Origin: Ramlibacter algicola
GTDB lineage: Bacteria > Pseudomonadota > Gammaproteobacteria > Burkholderiales > Burkholderiaceae_C
Assembly (NCBI RefSeq): GCF_016641735.1
Contig: NZ_JAEDAO010000001.1
Location: 620,001-684,000 of the forward strand
Length of the DNA: 64,000 bases
Reading direction: 5' to 3'
In this document: positions 8,591 through 19,776 of the stretch, in pieces
Layout: the number at the start of each line of letters is the position of its first letter
Numbering within the stretch: position 1 is the stretch's first letter
Position numbers and translations under genes: made by a program
The notes under the pieces: model-generated
Seen by the model: the letters and a program-made list of their open reading frames with translations, nothing else
What the model was told of the DNA's origin: nothing
Databases searched by the model: none

Positions 8591-8633
8591 GAGGACCGCG
8601 GCCTGTGCCGCACGAGCTTGTGGAGGCTCACCC

Positions 8634-10133
8634 TTGATCACCGAACTCGAATTCCGCAGCCTCGCGCTGCAGGGCTTCAACCGCATCCCCCTGATCGCGG
8701 AGGCCTTCGCCGACCTCGAAACCCCGCTGTCGCTGTACCTGAAGCTTGCGCATGGCAAGGGCACCGGCCGCCACAGCTTCCTCCTTGAATCGGTCGTGGG
8801 CGGCGAGCGCTTCGGCCGCTACAGCTTCATCGGCTTGCCTGCCCGCACGCTGCTGCGCGCCACCGGCTTCGGCGCCGATGCAGTGACCGAGGTGGTCACC
8901 GAGGGCGAGGTCGTCGAGCGCGCGCAGGGCAATCCGCTGGACTTCGTGCACGCGTACCAGCAGCGCTTCAAGGTCGCCCTGCGGCCCGGCCTGCCGCGGT
9001 TCTGCGGCGGCCTGGCCGGCTACTTCGGCTACGACGTGGTGCGCCACATCGAGAAGAAGCTGCAGGCCAGCTGCCCGCCCGACACGCTGGGCTGCCCCGA
9101 CATCCTGCTGCTGCAATGCGAGGAGCTCGCGGTCATCGACAACCTGTCCGGCAAGCTGTACCTGATCGTCTATGCCGATCCCGGCAAGCAGGAGGCCTAT
9201 GCCAACGGCAAGCGCCGCCTGCGCGAGCTGAAGGAGCAACTGCGCTACTCGGTCAGCGCGCCGCAGGTGCGCCAGACGCAGTCATTCCCGGCAGAGCGCG
9301 AGTTCGCCAAGGCCGACTACCTGAAGGCGGTCGAGCGGGCCAAGGAGCTGATTGCCGCCGGCGACTTCATGCAGGTGCAGGTGGGCCAGCGGATCAAGAA
9401 GCGCTACACGGAATCGCCGCTGTCGCTGTACCGCGCGCTGCGCTCGCTGAACCCGAGCCCCTACATGTACTACTACGACTTCGGCGACTTCCACGTCGTC
9501 GGCGCGTCGCCGGAGATCCTGGTGCGCCAGGAGCAGGTGCCCGAAGGCCAGAAGATCACCATTCGCCCGCTGGCCGGCACGCGCCCGCGCGGCGCCACGC
9601 CGGAGCAGGACAAGGCGGTGGAGCAGGAGCTGGTGAACGACCCGAAGGAGCGCGCCGAGCACGTCATGCTGATCGACCTGGCCCGCAACGACATCGGCCG
9701 CATCGCCAAGGTCGGCAGCGTGAAGGTGACCGAAGCCTTTGCCGTCGAGCGGTACAGCCACGTGATGCACATCGTGAGCAACGTCGAAGGCACCCTGCAG
9801 GACGGCATGAGCAACATGGACGTCCTGCGCGCGACCTTCCCGGCCGGCACGTTGACCGGCGCGCCGAAGGTGCATGCGATGGAACTGATCGACCAGCTGG
9901 AGCCGAGCAAGCGCGGCCTGTACGGCGGTGCGTGCGGCTATCTCTCGTACGCCGGGGACATGGACGTCGCGATCGCGATCCGGACCGGCATCGTGAAAGA
10001 CCAGACGTTGTACGTGCAGGCCGCGGCGGGCGTCGTCGCCGATTCCGTCCCGGAGCTGGAATGGAAGGAAACCGAAGCCAAGGCGCGCGCGTTGTTGCGC
10101 GCGTCGGAGCTGGTGGAAGAGGGGCTGGAATGA
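8634..10133 (+). CDS. trpE: Anthranilate synthase component I
   Basis: 499-residue TrpE, which with TrpG converts chorismate and glutamine to anthranilate, the first committed step of tryptophan synthesis. Motifs: an N-terminal Trp-feedback region ([18 protein letters not shown]), [41 protein letters not shown] and [18 protein letters not shown] in the chorismate-binding domain. Start chosen at TTG 8634, which follows GTGGAGG and gives the usual [20 protein letters not shown]-terminus; the longer frame from 8589 runs through the attenuator. The stop overlaps the next ATG (ATGA). Confidence 0.96.
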   Translation: MITELEFRSLALQGFNRIPLIAEAFADLETPLSLYLKLAHGKGTGRHSFLLESVVGGERFGRYSFIGLPARTLLRATGFGADAVTEVVTEGEVVERAQGNPLDFVHAYQQRFKVALRPGLPRFCGGLAGYFGYDVVRHIEKKLQASCPPDTLGCPDILLLQCEELAVIDNLSGKLYLIVYADPGKQEAYANGKRRLRELKEQLRYSVSAPQVRQTQSFPAEREFAKADYLKAVERAKELIAAGDFMQVQVGQRIKKRYTESPLSLYRALRSLNPSPYMYYYDFGDFHVVGASPEILVRQEQVPEGQKITIRPLAGTRPRGATPEQDKAVEQELVNDPKERAEHVMLIDLARNDIGRIAKVGSVKVTEAFAVERYSHVMHIVSNVEGTLQDGMSNMDVLRATFPAGTLTGAPKVHAMELIDQLEPSKRGLYGGACGYLSYAGDMDVAIAIRTGIVKDQTLYVQAAAGVVADSVPELEWKETEAKARALLRASELVEEGLE

Positions 10134-10552
10134 ACCCCGGAGCACCCGACGCACCAAGGGCGCGCACCGCCGGCGACGGCTCGCGGGATTTCAGCCACGA
10201 GATCATCGGCGCCGCCGTCGAGGTGCAGCGCGAACTGGGGACCGGCCTTCTCGACAGCGTCTACGCATCCGCCCTGGCCGTGGAATTGCGGGCCCGTGGC
10301 CTGCAGTTCGCGCGCGACGTGCCGATCGCCGCGTCCTACAAGGGCCAGGACGTCGGGGTCGCGTTCCGCGCCGACTTCGTCGTCGAGGATGCCGTCATCC
10401 TCGAGCTGAAGTCCTCGTCGTTGCCGGTCGAGGCGCGCCGCGGCCAGCTGCAGTCGCACGTGCGGCTGGCCGGCATGAACCTGGGCCTGGTGATCGACTT
10501 CAACGAGATGCCCTTGACCAAGGCCGTCCTGCGGGTGGTGAACAAGCTATGA
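10130..10552 (+). CDS. GxxExxY family protein (PD-(D/E)XK-like) inside the trp operon
   Basis: 140-residue protein of the GxxExxY family, small proteins with a PD-(D/E)XK-nuclease-like core and no proven role. Seen: [17 protein letters not shown], then the signature as G39-L-L-D42-S-V-Y45 (Asp in place of the usual Glu), followed by [17 protein letters not shown], which supplies the D...ELK catalytic-type residues. It overlaps trpE by 4 bases (ATGA) and trpG by 4 bases (ATGA), so it is translationally coupled on both sides. That tight embedding argues for stable co-expression rather than a stray insertion. Confidence 0.9.
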   Translation: MNPGAPDAPRARTAGDGSRDFSHEIIGAAVEVQRELGTGLLDSVYASALAVELRARGLQFARDVPIAASYKGQDVGVAFRADFVVEDAVILELKSSSLPVEARRGQLQSHVRLAGMNLGLVIDFNEMPLTKAVLRVVNKL

Positions 10553-11121
10553 AGCTCCTGATGGTCGACAACTACGACAGCTTCACCTACAACCTGGTGC
10601 AGTACTTCGGCGAGCTGGGGGCGCAGGTGGAGGTATTCCGCAACGACGAGATCGGCATCGCCGGCATCGAGCAGCGCGCCCCGGATCGCCTGGTGATCTC
10701 GCCGGGGCCGTGTTCGCCGGCGGAAGCCGGCATCTCGGTCGAGGCCATCCGTCACTTCGCCGGCAAGCTGCCGATCCTGGGCGTGTGCCTGGGCCACCAG
10801 AGCATCGGCGCGGCCTTCGGCGGCAAGATCGCGCGGGCGGCGCAGTTGATGCACGGCAAGACCAGCGAGATCACGACGACACGCCAAGGCGTGTTCGCCG
10901 GCCTGCCCGAACGCTTCACGGTCAACCGCTACCACTCGCTCGCGATCGAGCGCGAGGCCTGCCCGCCGGAGCTGGATCGCACGGCCTGGACCGACGACGG
11001 CGAGATCATGGGCGTGCGGCACAAGGAGTTGCCGATCCAGGGCGTGCAGTTCCACCCGGAATCGATCCTCACCGAGCATGGGCACGCGATGCTCAAAAAC
11101 TTTCTCGATCAAAAGCCATGA
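10549..11121 (+). CDS. trpG: Anthranilate synthase component II (glutamine amidotransferase)
   Basis: 190-residue class I glutamine amidotransferase subunit that feeds ammonia to TrpE; in some bacteria the same protein serves para-aminobenzoate synthesis. Motifs: [16 protein letters not shown], the oxyanion loop ISPGPCSP, the nucleophile Cys80 in GVCLGHQ, and the His-Glu pair in [13 protein letters not shown]. Length is typical. Start overlaps the GxxExxY gene and its stop overlaps ltaE (ATGA), showing a tightly packed operon. Confidence 0.97.
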   Translation: MKLLMVDNYDSFTYNLVQYFGELGAQVEVFRNDEIGIAGIEQRAPDRLVISPGPCSPAEAGISVEAIRHFAGKLPILGVCLGHQSIGAAFGGKIARAAQLMHGKTSEITTTRQGVFAGLPERFTVNRYHSLAIEREACPPELDRTAWTDDGEIMGVRHKELPIQGVQFHPESILTEHGHAMLKNFLDQKP

Positions 11122-12164
11122 CTCCAGTCGTCGACCTGCGCAGCGACACCGTCACGCGCCCGACCGCCGCGATGCGCGACGCGATGCTGTCGGCGCCGCT
11201 GGGCGACGACGTGTTCGGCGACGACCCGACGGTCAACGCCTTGCAGGACAGGCTCGCGGGCCTGCTCGGGTTCGAGGCGGCGCTGTTCGTGCCCACCGGC
11301 ACGCAATCGAACCTGTGCGCGCTGCTGGCGCACTGCCAGCGCGGCGACGAGTACATCGTCGGCCAGATGCAGCACTGCTACCGCTGGGAAGGCGGCGGCG
11401 GCGCGGTGTTCGGCAGCATCCAGCCGCAGCCGCTGGACCATGCGCCGGACGGCACCTTGCCGCTGGCCGCGATCGAAGCCGCGATCAAGCCTGACGATCC
11501 GCACTTCGCGCGCACGCGGCTGCTGGCGCTCGAGGACACGCTGGGCGGCCAGGTGATGCCGATGGCGTGGATGGAACAGGCGACGCAGTTGGCCAAGGCG
11601 CGTGGCCTGGGCCGCCACCTCGATGGCGCGCGGCTGTTCAATGCCGCGGTGGCGCAATCCGCGGCGAACGGTTCCACGCCGTTGGCCGAGGCACGCCGTA
11701 TCGCCGCCCTGTTCGACTCGGTCTCGGTGTGCTTCAGCAAGGGGCTGGGCACGCCGGCGGGATCGGTGCTGTGCGGATCCGACGAGTTGATCGCGCGGGC
11801 GCGGCGGGTGCGCAAGATGGCCGGCGGTGCGATGCGGCAGGCCGGCGTGCTGGCCGCCGCGGCGCTGCATGCGCTGGACCGCCACGTCGATCGCCTGGCG
11901 CAGGACCATGCGCGCGCGCGGCGCCTGGCCGAGGGGCTGGCCGGCATCGAAGGACTGCAGGTGCAAGCGCCGGACACCAACATCCTGTTCGTGGACCTCA
12001 CCGGCGCCGCACGCGAACGCTCGGCCGAACTGCTCGCGCACCTCCAGCGCGAAGGCGTGCTTGCGACCGGGCTGTACCGCCTGCGCTTCGTCACGCACCT
12101 CGACGTCGACGACGCGGGCGTCGAGCGCGCCATCACCGCCATCCGCGGCTTCTTCCGGGCCTGA
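11118..12164 (+). CDS. ltaE: Low-specificity L-threonine aldolase
   Basis: 348-residue PLP-dependent fold-type I enzyme cleaving L-threonine/allo-threonine to glycine and acetaldehyde. Motifs: [12 protein letters not shown] at the N-terminus, [21 protein letters not shown], the His-Asp pair in [12 protein letters not shown], and the PLP lysine in [11 protein letters not shown]. The usual alanine-rich threonine-aldolase C-terminal domain follows. It overlaps trpG by 4 bases and is followed 2 bases later by a LysE-type exporter. Its presence between trpG and trpD is not explained by tryptophan synthesis and suggests a link to glycine/threonine balance. Confidence 0.94.
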   Translation: MTPVVDLRSDTVTRPTAAMRDAMLSAPLGDDVFGDDPTVNALQDRLAGLLGFEAALFVPTGTQSNLCALLAHCQRGDEYIVGQMQHCYRWEGGGGAVFGSIQPQPLDHAPDGTLPLAAIEAAIKPDDPHFARTRLLALEDTLGGQVMPMAWMEQATQLAKARGLGRHLDGARLFNAAVAQSAANGSTPLAEARRIAALFDSVSVCFSKGLGTPAGSVLCGSDELIARARRVRKMAGGAMRQAGVLAAAALHALDRHVDRLAQDHARARRLAEGLAGIEGLQVQAPDTNILFVDLTGAARERSAELLAHLQREGVLATGLYRLRFVTHLDVDDAGVERAITAIRGFFRA

Positions 12165-12166
12165 GC

Positions 12167-12814
12167 ATGCCGGACGCGCAGCACCTGCTCCTGTTCATCG
12201 CCGCCGGCTGGCTGCTGAACCTCACGCCGGGGCCGGACGTGCTCTACATCGTGACGAACTCGCTGCGGGCGGGTGCGCGCGCCGGCGTCGTCGCGGGGCT
12301 GGGCATCACCGCCGGCTGCTTCGTGCACGTGACGGCGGCCGCGATCGGCGTCAGTGCGCTGCTCGCCACGTCGGCGCTGGCTTTCGGCGCACTGAAGTGG
12401 GCCGGCGCAGCCTACCTGGCGTGGGTCGGCATCAAGCTGCTGCGCGCCAAGCCGCAGGGCACGCAGGATCTCGCCGCTGTCGCGCGCACGGCGGCACGCA
12501 AGACGCTGGGGCAGGTGTTCGTCGGCGGCTTCTGGACCAACGTGCTCAACCCGAAGGTGGCGATCTTCTTCCTCGCCTTCGTGCCGCAGTTCATCACGCC
12601 GGGCAGCGGCAACGAAGCGGTCACCTTCCTGCTGCTGGGGGCGCTGTTCAACGCCAACAGCATTCCCGTCAATGCTGGCTGGGCGATCGCCGCGGCCTGG
12701 ATGGCGCGCCACGGCGCCGTGCAGCGCGGCATGCACTGGCTCGATCGCGCCGCCGGCGCCCTGTTCATCGCGTTCGGCCTGCGGCTGGCGCTCACCGACA
12801 CCCCATCCCGCTGA
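12167..12814 (+). CDS. LysE/RhtB family amino-acid exporter
   Basis: 215-residue inner-membrane protein with about six hydrophobic segments and the LysE-family N-terminal signature [17 protein letters not shown]; the mid-region carries [21 protein letters not shown], also typical. The family exports amino acids or related metabolites; the substrate is not predictable. Two bases after ltaE and 14 bases before trpD, in the same transcript, so export of threonine, homoserine-like compounds or a tryptophan-pathway intermediate would fit. Confidence 0.92.
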   Translation: MPDAQHLLLFIAAGWLLNLTPGPDVLYIVTNSLRAGARAGVVAGLGITAGCFVHVTAAAIGVSALLATSALAFGALKWAGAAYLAWVGIKLLRAKPQGTQDLAAVARTAARKTLGQVFVGGFWTNVLNPKVAIFFLAFVPQFITPGSGNEAVTFLLLGALFNANSIPVNAGWAIAAAWMARHGAVQRGMHWLDRAAGALFIAFGLRLALTDTPSR

Positions 12815-12828
12815 CCGAGGAGATCGCC

Positions 12829-13860
12829 ATGTCCATCAGCCCCCAGGAAGCGCTGCAGCGCACGATCGAGCACCGCGAGATCTTCCACGACGAGATGCTC
12901 AAGATCGTGCGGCTGATCATGAGCGGCGAGCTGTCGCCCGTCATGACCGCCGCGCTGATCACCGGGCTGCGCGTGAAGAAGGAAACCATCGGCGAGATCA
13001 CCGCCGCCGCGGAGGTGATGCGCGAGTTCTCCACCAAGGTGCAGGTCGCCGACCGCCGCCACCTGGTCGACATCGTCGGCACCGGTGGCGACGGCTCGCA
13101 CACGTTCAACATCTCGACCTGCTCGATGTTCGTCGCGGCGGCCGCGGGCGCGAAGGTGAGCAAGCACGGCGGGCGCAGCGTCAGCAGCAAGTCCGGCAGC
13201 GCCGACGTGCTGGAAAGCCTGGGCGCGGACATCAACCTCAAGCCCGACGCCATCGCGCGCTGCATCGACGAGACGGGCATCGGCTTCATGTTCGCGCCGA
13301 ACCACCACCCGGCGATGAAGAACGTCGCGCCGGTGCGCAAGGAACTCGGCGTGCGCACCATCTTCAACATCCTCGGGCCGCTGACCAATCCGGCGTCGGC
13401 ACCGAACATCCTGATGGGCGTGTTCCATCCCGACCTGGTCGGCATCCAGGTGCGCGCGCTGCAGCGCCTCGGCGCCGAGCACGCCATCGTGGTCTACGGC
13501 CGCGACGGCATGGACGAGGTGAGCCTGGGCGCCGCCACGCTGGTGGGCGAGCTGAAGGACGGCCAGGTGACCGAGTACGAGCTGCATCCCGAGGACTTCG
13601 CGCTGCCGATGGCGAGCAACCGCGCGCTCAAGGTCGAGAGCGTCGAGCAGTCGCGCGCCATGCTGCTGGGCGTGCTGCAAGGCGAGAAGGGCGCGGCACG
13701 CGACATCGTGGTGTTCAACGCAGGCGTGGCGCTGTATGCGGCGAACGTCGCGCCCGACATCGCCGCCGGCATTGCGCGGGCGCGCGAGGCGTTGGACAGC
13801 GGCGCCGCGAAGGCGCGCCTGGACCAGTTCGTGGCCGCCACCAAGCGGCTGGCGGGGTGA
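12829..13860 (+). CDS. trpD: Anthranilate phosphoribosyltransferase
   Basis: 343-residue homodimeric enzyme transferring phosphoribose from PRPP to anthranilate. Motifs: [19 protein letters not shown] (PRPP-binding glycine-rich loop), [39 protein letters not shown] (anthranilate pocket) and [10 protein letters not shown], followed by GRDGMDE. The ribosome site GAGGAGA lies 7 bases before the ATG. Member of the trp operon; 2 bases separate it from trpC. Confidence 0.97.
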   Translation: MSISPQEALQRTIEHREIFHDEMLKIVRLIMSGELSPVMTAALITGLRVKKETIGEITAAAEVMREFSTKVQVADRRHLVDIVGTGGDGSHTFNISTCSMFVAAAAGAKVSKHGGRSVSSKSGSADVLESLGADINLKPDAIARCIDETGIGFMFAPNHHPAMKNVAPVRKELGVRTIFNILGPLTNPASAPNILMGVFHPDLVGIQVRALQRLGAEHAIVVYGRDGMDEVSLGAATLVGELKDGQVTEYELHPEDFALPMASNRALKVESVEQSRAMLLGVLQGEKGAARDIVVFNAGVALYAANVAPDIAAGIARAREALDSGAAKARLDQFVAATKRLAG

Positions 13861-13862
13861 CG

Positions 13863-14654
13863 ATGGCGGCCGACATCCTGGACAAGATCGTCGCCGTCAA
13901 GCGCGAGGAGATCGCGGCGGCGAAGAAGAAGGTCTCGCTCGAGGCGATCCGCTTCGACGCGGAAAGCCGCGTGCTGACGCGCGACTTCGCCGGCGCGCTG
14001 CGGGACAAGATCGCCGCGGGCCGCAGTGCCGTGATCGCCGAGATCAAGAAGGCCAGCCCCAGCAAGGGCGTGCTGCGCGAGGACTTCATCCCGGCCGACA
14101 TCGCGCAGAGCTATGCCGAGCATGGTGCGGCGTGCCTGTCGGTGCTCACGGACCGGCAGTTCTTCCAGGGCCAGCCCGACTTCCTGAAGATGGCCCGCGC
14201 CTCGTGCGACCTGCCGGTGCTGCGCAAGGACTTCATCGTCGATGCGTACCAGGTCTACGAGTCACGCGCGATGGGTGCCGACTGCATCCTGCTGATCGCC
14301 GCCTGCCTCGACGACGCGCAGATGGCCGAGCTGGAATCGATTGCACGCAGCCTCGACATGGCGGTGCTGGTCGAGGTGCACGACGGCGAGGAACTGCAGC
14401 GGGCGCTCCAGCTCAGGACGCCGCTGGTGGGTGTCAACAACCGGAACCTGCGCACCTTCGAGGTGTCGCTGGACACCACGCTCGGGCTGCTGAAGGACGT
14501 GCCGGCCGATCGGCTGCTGGTCACGGAGTCGGGAATCCTGCAACCGGCCGACGTGCGCCGGATGCGCGAAGTCGGCGTGCACGCGTTCCTCGTCGGCGAA
14601 GCGTTCATGCGCGCCGACGATCCGGGCGCGGCGCTCGCAGCCCTGTTCGGCTGA
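13863..14654 (+). CDS. trpC: Indole-3-glycerol-phosphate synthase
   Basis: 263-residue TIM-barrel enzyme cyclising CdRP to indole-3-glycerol phosphate. Motifs: [17 protein letters not shown] at the N-terminus, [13 protein letters not shown] (catalytic Lys), [42 protein letters not shown] and the phosphate-binding VTESGI...FLVGEAFMR. It is not fused to TrpF. Downstream trpF/trpB/trpA are absent from this window, so the pathway is split over at least two loci. Confidence 0.97.
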   Translation: MAADILDKIVAVKREEIAAAKKKVSLEAIRFDAESRVLTRDFAGALRDKIAAGRSAVIAEIKKASPSKGVLREDFIPADIAQSYAEHGAACLSVLTDRQFFQGQPDFLKMARASCDLPVLRKDFIVDAYQVYESRAMGADCILLIAACLDDAQMAELESIARSLDMAVLVEVHDGEELQRALQLRTPLVGVNNRNLRTFEVSLDTTLGLLKDVPADRLLVTESGILQPADVRRMREVGVHAFLVGEAFMRADDPGAALAALFG

Positions 14655-14656
14655 GC

Positions 14657-15418
14657 GTGGCGCAAGCTTCGCTGCTCGACGACGCCGGACCGCCGCGCCT
14701 GCGCGAGTGGGACACCGAAGCGCTGCAACTGGCAGCCGGTTGGGAGCCTGTCGTGCGCGGTTTCTTCGCCAGCCCGGCTGGGCGTGACCTGAGCGCGTTC
14801 CTGCGGTCGCGCATCGAGGCCGGCGCCGTGATCTTCCCGCCGCGGCCGCTGCGGGCGCTGGAGACGACGCCGCTCGACGCCGTGCATGCGGTCATCCTCG
14901 GCCAGGACCCGTACCACGGCGCCGGACAGGCCGAGGGCCTGGCGTTCTCGGTGCCGCAGGGCGTCAAGGTCCCGCCCTCGCTGCGCAACATCTTCAAGGA
15001 ACTGCTGTGCGACGCGCCGGGGCCGCTGCCGGGCAGTGGTTCGCTGATGTCCTGGGCCCAGCGCGGCGTGCTGATGCTCAACGCGGTGCTGACGGTCGAG
15101 GAAGCGTCGCCCGCCAGCCATGCCCGCAAGGGCTGGGAACAGCTGACCGACGCCTTGCTGGCCCAAGTGGCGGCGCGGGTGTCGCCGTGCGTTTACCTGC
15201 TGTGGGGCGCGCATGCGCAGGCCAAGGCCGGGCTGGTCGAAGCGACGGCTGCGGCGCACGGCCGCGAGGCGCTGCTGCTGCAGGCCAACCACCCGTCGCC
15301 GCTGTCGGCAGCGCGGCCGCCCGTGCCGTTCCTGGGCTGCGGCCACTTCGGGCGTGCGCGGCAGTGGCTGGCCGAGCGCGGGCACCCCGGCTTCTTCGAC
15401 CCACCGCGCCCGGACTGA
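14657..15418 (+). CDS. ung: Uracil-DNA glycosylase
   Basis: 253-residue family-1 uracil-DNA glycosylase that excises uracil to start base-excision repair. Motifs: VILGQDPYHG with the catalytic Asp, LAFSVPQGVKVPPSLRNIFKEL, GVLMLNAVLTVE, LLWGAHAQAK and the C-terminal HPSPLS carrying the DNA-intercalation loop His. The start is a GTG two bases after the trpC stop (TGAGCGTG), so it belongs to the end of the trp transcript. A tRNA-Tyr gene follows after 65 bases. Confidence 0.95.
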   Translation: MAQASLLDDAGPPRLREWDTEALQLAAGWEPVVRGFFASPAGRDLSAFLRSRIEAGAVIFPPRPLRALETTPLDAVHAVILGQDPYHGAGQAEGLAFSVPQGVKVPPSLRNIFKELLCDAPGPLPGSGSLMSWAQRGVLMLNAVLTVEEASPASHARKGWEQLTDALLAQVAARVSPCVYLLWGAHAQAKAGLVEATAAAHGREALLLQANHPSPLSAARPPVPFLGCGHFGRARQWLAERGHPGFFDPPRPD

Positions 15419-15483
15419 TGGGCGCGCGGCGCGCCGGCGGCTGGTCTTTTTCGCTGGGAACGTGGTATAGTCCCGGGTTCGCC

Positions 15484-15569
15484 GGAGGGGTGCCCGAGTG
15501 GCTAAAGGGGGCAGACTGTAAATCTGTTGGCTTACGCCTACGCTGGTTCGAATCCAGCCTCCTCCACCA
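15484..15569 (+). tRNA. tRNA-Tyr (GTA)
   Basis: 86-nt tRNA with a long variable arm and encoded CCA. The acceptor stem GGAGGGG pairs with CTCCTCC (one G-U). The anticodon loop reads CTGTAAA, giving GTA. The T arm holds GGTTCGAATCC. A TATAGT hexamer (15466-15471) lies 12 bases upstream as a probable -10 for the tRNA-Tyr/Gly/Thr-tuf unit. Confidence 0.97.
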
Positions 15570-15680
15570 GGCCTCGCAAGAGGTCGGCGGCGAGCAAGTG
15601 ACGATCGAGTGGTAGCTGAAGGGAAGACCGTGGGGCCGGTGGCCGCCGGTTCCGCCAGGGGCTCGTGGATTGCGCCCGAT

Positions 15681-15754
15681 GCGGGAGTAGTTCAATGGCA
15701 GAACCTTAGCCTTCCAAGCTAATGACGCGGGTTCGATTCCCGTCTCCCGCTCCA
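15681..15754 (+). tRNA. tRNA-Gly (TCC)
   Basis: 74 nt with encoded CCA. Acceptor GCGGGAG pairs with CTCCCGC; the anticodon arm TAGCCTTCCAAGCTA gives TCC; the T arm holds GGGTTCGATTCCC. Second of three tRNAs ahead of tuf, the standard betaproteobacterial order. Confidence 0.97.
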
Positions 15755-15807
15755 ACCGGTCGTCCGGCACAGGAATATTGAAGGCTCCTTCGGGGGCCGC
15801 GGTTTTC

Positions 15808-15882
<75 letters not shown>

Positions 15883-15923
15883 GGCATCGTTGAAGTCATC
15901 TTTCTTTTTCGGAAGGCGAAGAA

Positions 15924-17114
<1,191 letters not shown>

Positions 17115-17130
17115 GGCCGCAAGGCCGCGG

Positions 17131-17206
17131 AGGGGTATAGCTCAATTGGCAGAGCGTCGGTCTCCAAAACCGAAGGTTGGGGGTTCGATTCCCTCTGCCC
17201 CTGCCA
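17131..17206 (+). tRNA. tRNA-Trp (CCA)
   Basis: 76 nt with encoded CCA end. Acceptor AGGGGTA pairs with TGCCCCT; the anticodon loop TCTCCAAAA gives CCA; the T arm holds GGGGGTTCGATTCCCTC. Placed between tuf and secE, 16 bases after the tuf stop. Confidence 0.97.
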
Positions 17207-17234
17207 CCACGGTGGCACCCGAAGCGAAAGAACC

Positions 17235-17257
17235 AAGCCCGTCCGCGTGACGGGCTT
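17235..17257 (+). other. Hairpin between tRNA-Trp and secE
   Basis: Perfect 9-bp stem AAGCCCGTC/GACGGGCTT with a 5-base loop. No U-tract follows, so it is more likely a processing or protective hairpin between the tRNA and the secE message than a terminator. Confidence 0.4.
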
Positions 17258-17304
17258 CACCGTCTGTAGGCGGTGGCAAAAGACAAGCAGGAACACGCCT
17301 TTTC

Positions 17305-17688
17305 ATGGCCACTACGCAAGTTGAAACCGTCAGCACGGGCGCCGACAAGGCCAAGCTCGGCGTCGCGATCGCCCTGGTGATCGGCGCGCTGGCGGCGTTC
17401 TACCTCCTGGGCCGCCAGGGCGCGGTCGCGCAATGGGGCGCGCTGGTGCTCGGCCTGGCCGCGGCGTTCGTCGTGTTCATGACCGCCGAGGCGGGCAAGG
17501 AACTGGCCGCCTTCGGCCGCGACGCCTGGAAGGAAGTCAAGAAGGTCGTCTGGCCGACCCGCAAGGAGTCGCTGCAGATGACTCTGTACGTGTTCGGATT
17601 CGTGGTGGTCATGGCGCTGTTCCTGTTCGCCACCGACAAGACCCTGGAGTGGGTGCTGTACGACCTGGTCCTGGGCTGGAAGCATTGA
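17305..17688 (+). CDS. secE: Preprotein translocase subunit SecE
   Basis: 127-residue membrane subunit of the SecYEG channel. Three hydrophobic segments are visible (VAIALVIGALAAFYLLG; WGALVLGLAAAFVVFMT; MTLYVFGFVVVMALFLFAT), as in the long proteobacterial form, with the conserved amphipathic segment DAWKEVKKVVWPTRKESLQM before the last one. Its stop directly abuts the nusG ATG, so the two are co-translated. Confidence 0.96.
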   Translation: MATTQVETVSTGADKAKLGVAIALVIGALAAFYLLGRQGAVAQWGALVLGLAAAFVVFMTAEAGKELAAFGRDAWKEVKKVVWPTRKESLQMTLYVFGFVVVMALFLFATDKTLEWVLYDLVLGWKH

Positions 17689-18282
17689 ATGAGCGACACC
17701 GACACCACCGACACCGGCGCCCCTGAGACGCCCGCCAAGCCGGTCAACCCCGACCTGCGCTGGTACGTCGTGCACGCGTACTCGGGCATGGAAAAGGCCG
17801 TCGAGCGCAACATCCGCGAGCGCATCGTGCGCTCGGGCATGGAAGACAAGTTCGGCGAGATCATGGTCCCGACCGAGGAAGTGGTCGAGATCAAGAACGG
17901 CCAGAAGAAGACGTCGCAGCGCCGCTTCTACCCCGGCTACGTGCTGGTGCAGATGGTGATGGACGACGACACCTGGCACCTGGTCAAGCACACCAACAAG
18001 GTGACCGGCTTCGTCGGCGGCGCCAAGAACCGCCCGGCTCCGATCTCCGAGGACGAGGTCGCCAAGATCCTCGGCCAGATGGAAGAGGGCGTCGAGAAGC
18101 CGCGCCACAAGGTCGAATTCGTGGTGGGCGAGTACGTGCGAGTCAAGGACGGCCCGTTCACCGACTTCAACGGCACGGTCGAGGAAGTCAACTACGAAAA
18201 GAGCAAGGTCCGCGTGTCGGTGACCATCTTCGGTCGCGCGACGCCGGTCGAGCTCGAGTTCTCGCAAGTCGAGAAGACTTGA
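17689..18282 (+). CDS. nusG: Transcription termination/antitermination factor NusG
   Basis: 197 residues: a short acidic Thr/Asp-rich N-terminal tail, the NGN domain starting [18 protein letters not shown] with the RNA-polymerase-binding hydrophobic pocket, [17 protein letters not shown] segment, and a C-terminal KOW domain ([25 protein letters not shown]). It increases elongation rate, links RNA polymerase to S10, and recruits Rho. Begins at the base after the secE stop. Confidence 0.97.
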   Translation: MSDTDTTDTGAPETPAKPVNPDLRWYVVHAYSGMEKAVERNIRERIVRSGMEDKFGEIMVPTEEVVEIKNGQKKTSQRRFYPGYVLVQMVMDDDTWHLVKHTNKVTGFVGGAKNRPAPISEDEVAKILGQMEEGVEKPRHKVEFVVGEYVRVKDGPFTDFNGTVEEVNYEKSKVRVSVTIFGRATPVELEFSQVEKT

Positions 18283-18398
18283 GCGGAAGGATGGTTCGCG
18301 CTCGCCGGCTCGGCGCGGATCGGATTCAGCAGAGCCGTTAACCCCGGGGAGCCGAGGTCGCGAGACCAAGGCGCTATCACCCGCAAGGAAGACTAGAC

Positions 18399-18830
18399 AT
18401 GGCAAAGAAGATCGTCGGCTTCGTCAAGCTGCAAGTGCCAGCTGGCAAGGCCAACCCGTCGCCCCCCATCGGTCCCGCGCTGGGCCAGCGCGGCCTCAAC
18501 ATCATGGAGTTCTGCAAGGCGTTCAACGCGCAGACCCAGGGTGTCGAGCCGGGCCTGCCGCTGCCCGTCGTGATCACCGCGTACGCGGACAAGAGCTTCA
18601 CCTTCATCATCAAGACGCCGCCCGCGACCGTCCTGATCAAGAAGGCCGTGAAGATCGACAAGGGCTCGTCCAAGCCGCACAGCGACAAGGTCGGCAAGAT
18701 CACCCGCGCGCAGCTGGAAGAGATCGCCAAGACCAAGCTGAAGGACATGAACGCCGCCGACGTCGACGCCGCCATCAAGACGCTGGCCGGCTCGGCTCGT
18801 TCGATGGGCATCACCGTGGAGGGCGTGTAA
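18399..18830 (+). CDS. rplK: 50S ribosomal protein L11
   Basis: 143-residue L11 of the GTPase-associated centre, with the proline-rich [31 protein letters not shown]-terminal domain split as [14 protein letters not shown] then IGPALGQRG, and the RNA-binding C-terminal domain ending [11 protein letters not shown]. Ribosome site AAGGAAG upstream of the ATG. The 116-base gap after nusG probably carries a separate promoter or L1-regulated leader; I could not define either. It joins rplA with no intervening base. Confidence 0.98.
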   Translation: MAKKIVGFVKLQVPAGKANPSPPIGPALGQRGLNIMEFCKAFNAQTQGVEPGLPLPVVITAYADKSFTFIIKTPPATVLIKKAVKIDKGSSKPHSDKVGKITRAQLEEIAKTKLKDMNAADVDAAIKTLAGSARSMGITVEGV

Positions 18831-19532
18831 ATGACCAAGCTGACCAAGAAGCAGAAAGCCCTCGAGGGCAAGGTCGACAGCAACAAGCTGTACCCGCTGA
18901 CCGACGCGATCACGATCGTCAAGGAAGCGGCCACCGCCAAGTTCGATGAATCCATCGACGTGGCCGTGCAGCTGGGCATCGACGCCAAGAAGTCCGACCA
19001 GGTCGTCCGCGGCGCCGTCGTGCTGCCCAACGGCACCGGCAAGACCAAGCGCGTCGCCGTGTTCGCCCAGGGCGCCAAGGCCGAGGAAGCCAAGGCCGCC
19101 GGTGCCGACATCGTCGGCATGGACGACCTGGCCGCCCGCGTGAAGGCCGGCGACATGCCGTTCGACGTGGTGATCGCCGCCCCCGACGCGATGCGCGTGG
19201 TCGGCACGCTGGGCCAGATCCTCGGCCCGCGCGGCCTGATGCCGAACCCGAAGGTCGGCACGGTGACCCCGGACGTCGCCACGGCGGTGAAGAACGCCAA
19301 GGCCGGCCAGGTGCAGTTCCGCGTCGACAAGGCGGGCATCGTGCACGCCACCATCGGCCGCCGCTCGTTCGACGCCGACAAGCTGCAGGGCAACCTGGCG
19401 GCACTGATCGACGCGCTGAACAAGTCCAAGCCGGCGTCGAGCAAGGGCGTGTACCTGCGCAAGGTCGCGGTCTCGTCGACCATGGGCCTGGGCGTCCGCG
19501 TGGACATCCAGTCGCTGACGGCGCAGGCCTGA
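18831..19532 (+). CDS. rplA: 50S ribosomal protein L1
   Basis: 233-residue L1 of the ribosomal stalk, which in E. coli represses the L11-L1 operon by binding its leader. Family segments: [45 protein letters not shown], the conserved [20 protein letters not shown] and a C-terminal [15 protein letters not shown]. Starts directly after the rplK stop. Confidence 0.98.
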   Translation: MTKLTKKQKALEGKVDSNKLYPLTDAITIVKEAATAKFDESIDVAVQLGIDAKKSDQVVRGAVVLPNGTGKTKRVAVFAQGAKAEEAKAAGADIVGMDDLAARVKAGDMPFDVVIAAPDAMRVVGTLGQILGPRGLMPNPKVGTVTPDVATAVKNAKAGQVQFRVDKAGIVHATIGRRSFDADKLQGNLAALIDALNKSKPASSKGVYLRKVAVSSTMGLGVRVDIQSLTAQA

Positions 19533-19776
19533 GGCAAGGAATTCCGGTCCGCCCGCGAGGGTGGGCCGGTGTGGTGGGCTGCGGCCGCGCAAGCGGCGGC
19601 AGGCCATCCAGGACCGCTGGGGCGGGCAACCGCTCAATCGACGGCCGCAAGGCCGGCACCCAGCGCAGATGGCGATCCCGCCGAGATGGAATGCGTTGCG
19701 TTTCCTCGAGGTTGGTCGCTGATAGCAGGCGCGGTCCCAGGAGAGATCCCGGTGCCGCATATGGAAGGAGTCAACC
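19533..19776 (+). promoter_or_regulatory. rplJL leader region (L10-type)
   Basis: 244 non-coding bases between rplA and rplJ, rich in self-complementary GC blocks, ending with GGAAGGAG before the TTG start of rplJ. In most bacteria this leader binds L10(L12)4 for translational feedback. The position and structure-rich character fit, but I did not match the kink-turn explicitly. A promoter for rplJL-rpoBC may also lie here. Confidence 0.5.

Noticed and set aside
8589..8633. trpE start at 8589
   Set aside because: It would place coding sequence through the attenuator and has no ribosome site; the TTG at 8634 follows GTGGAGG and matches the family N-terminus.
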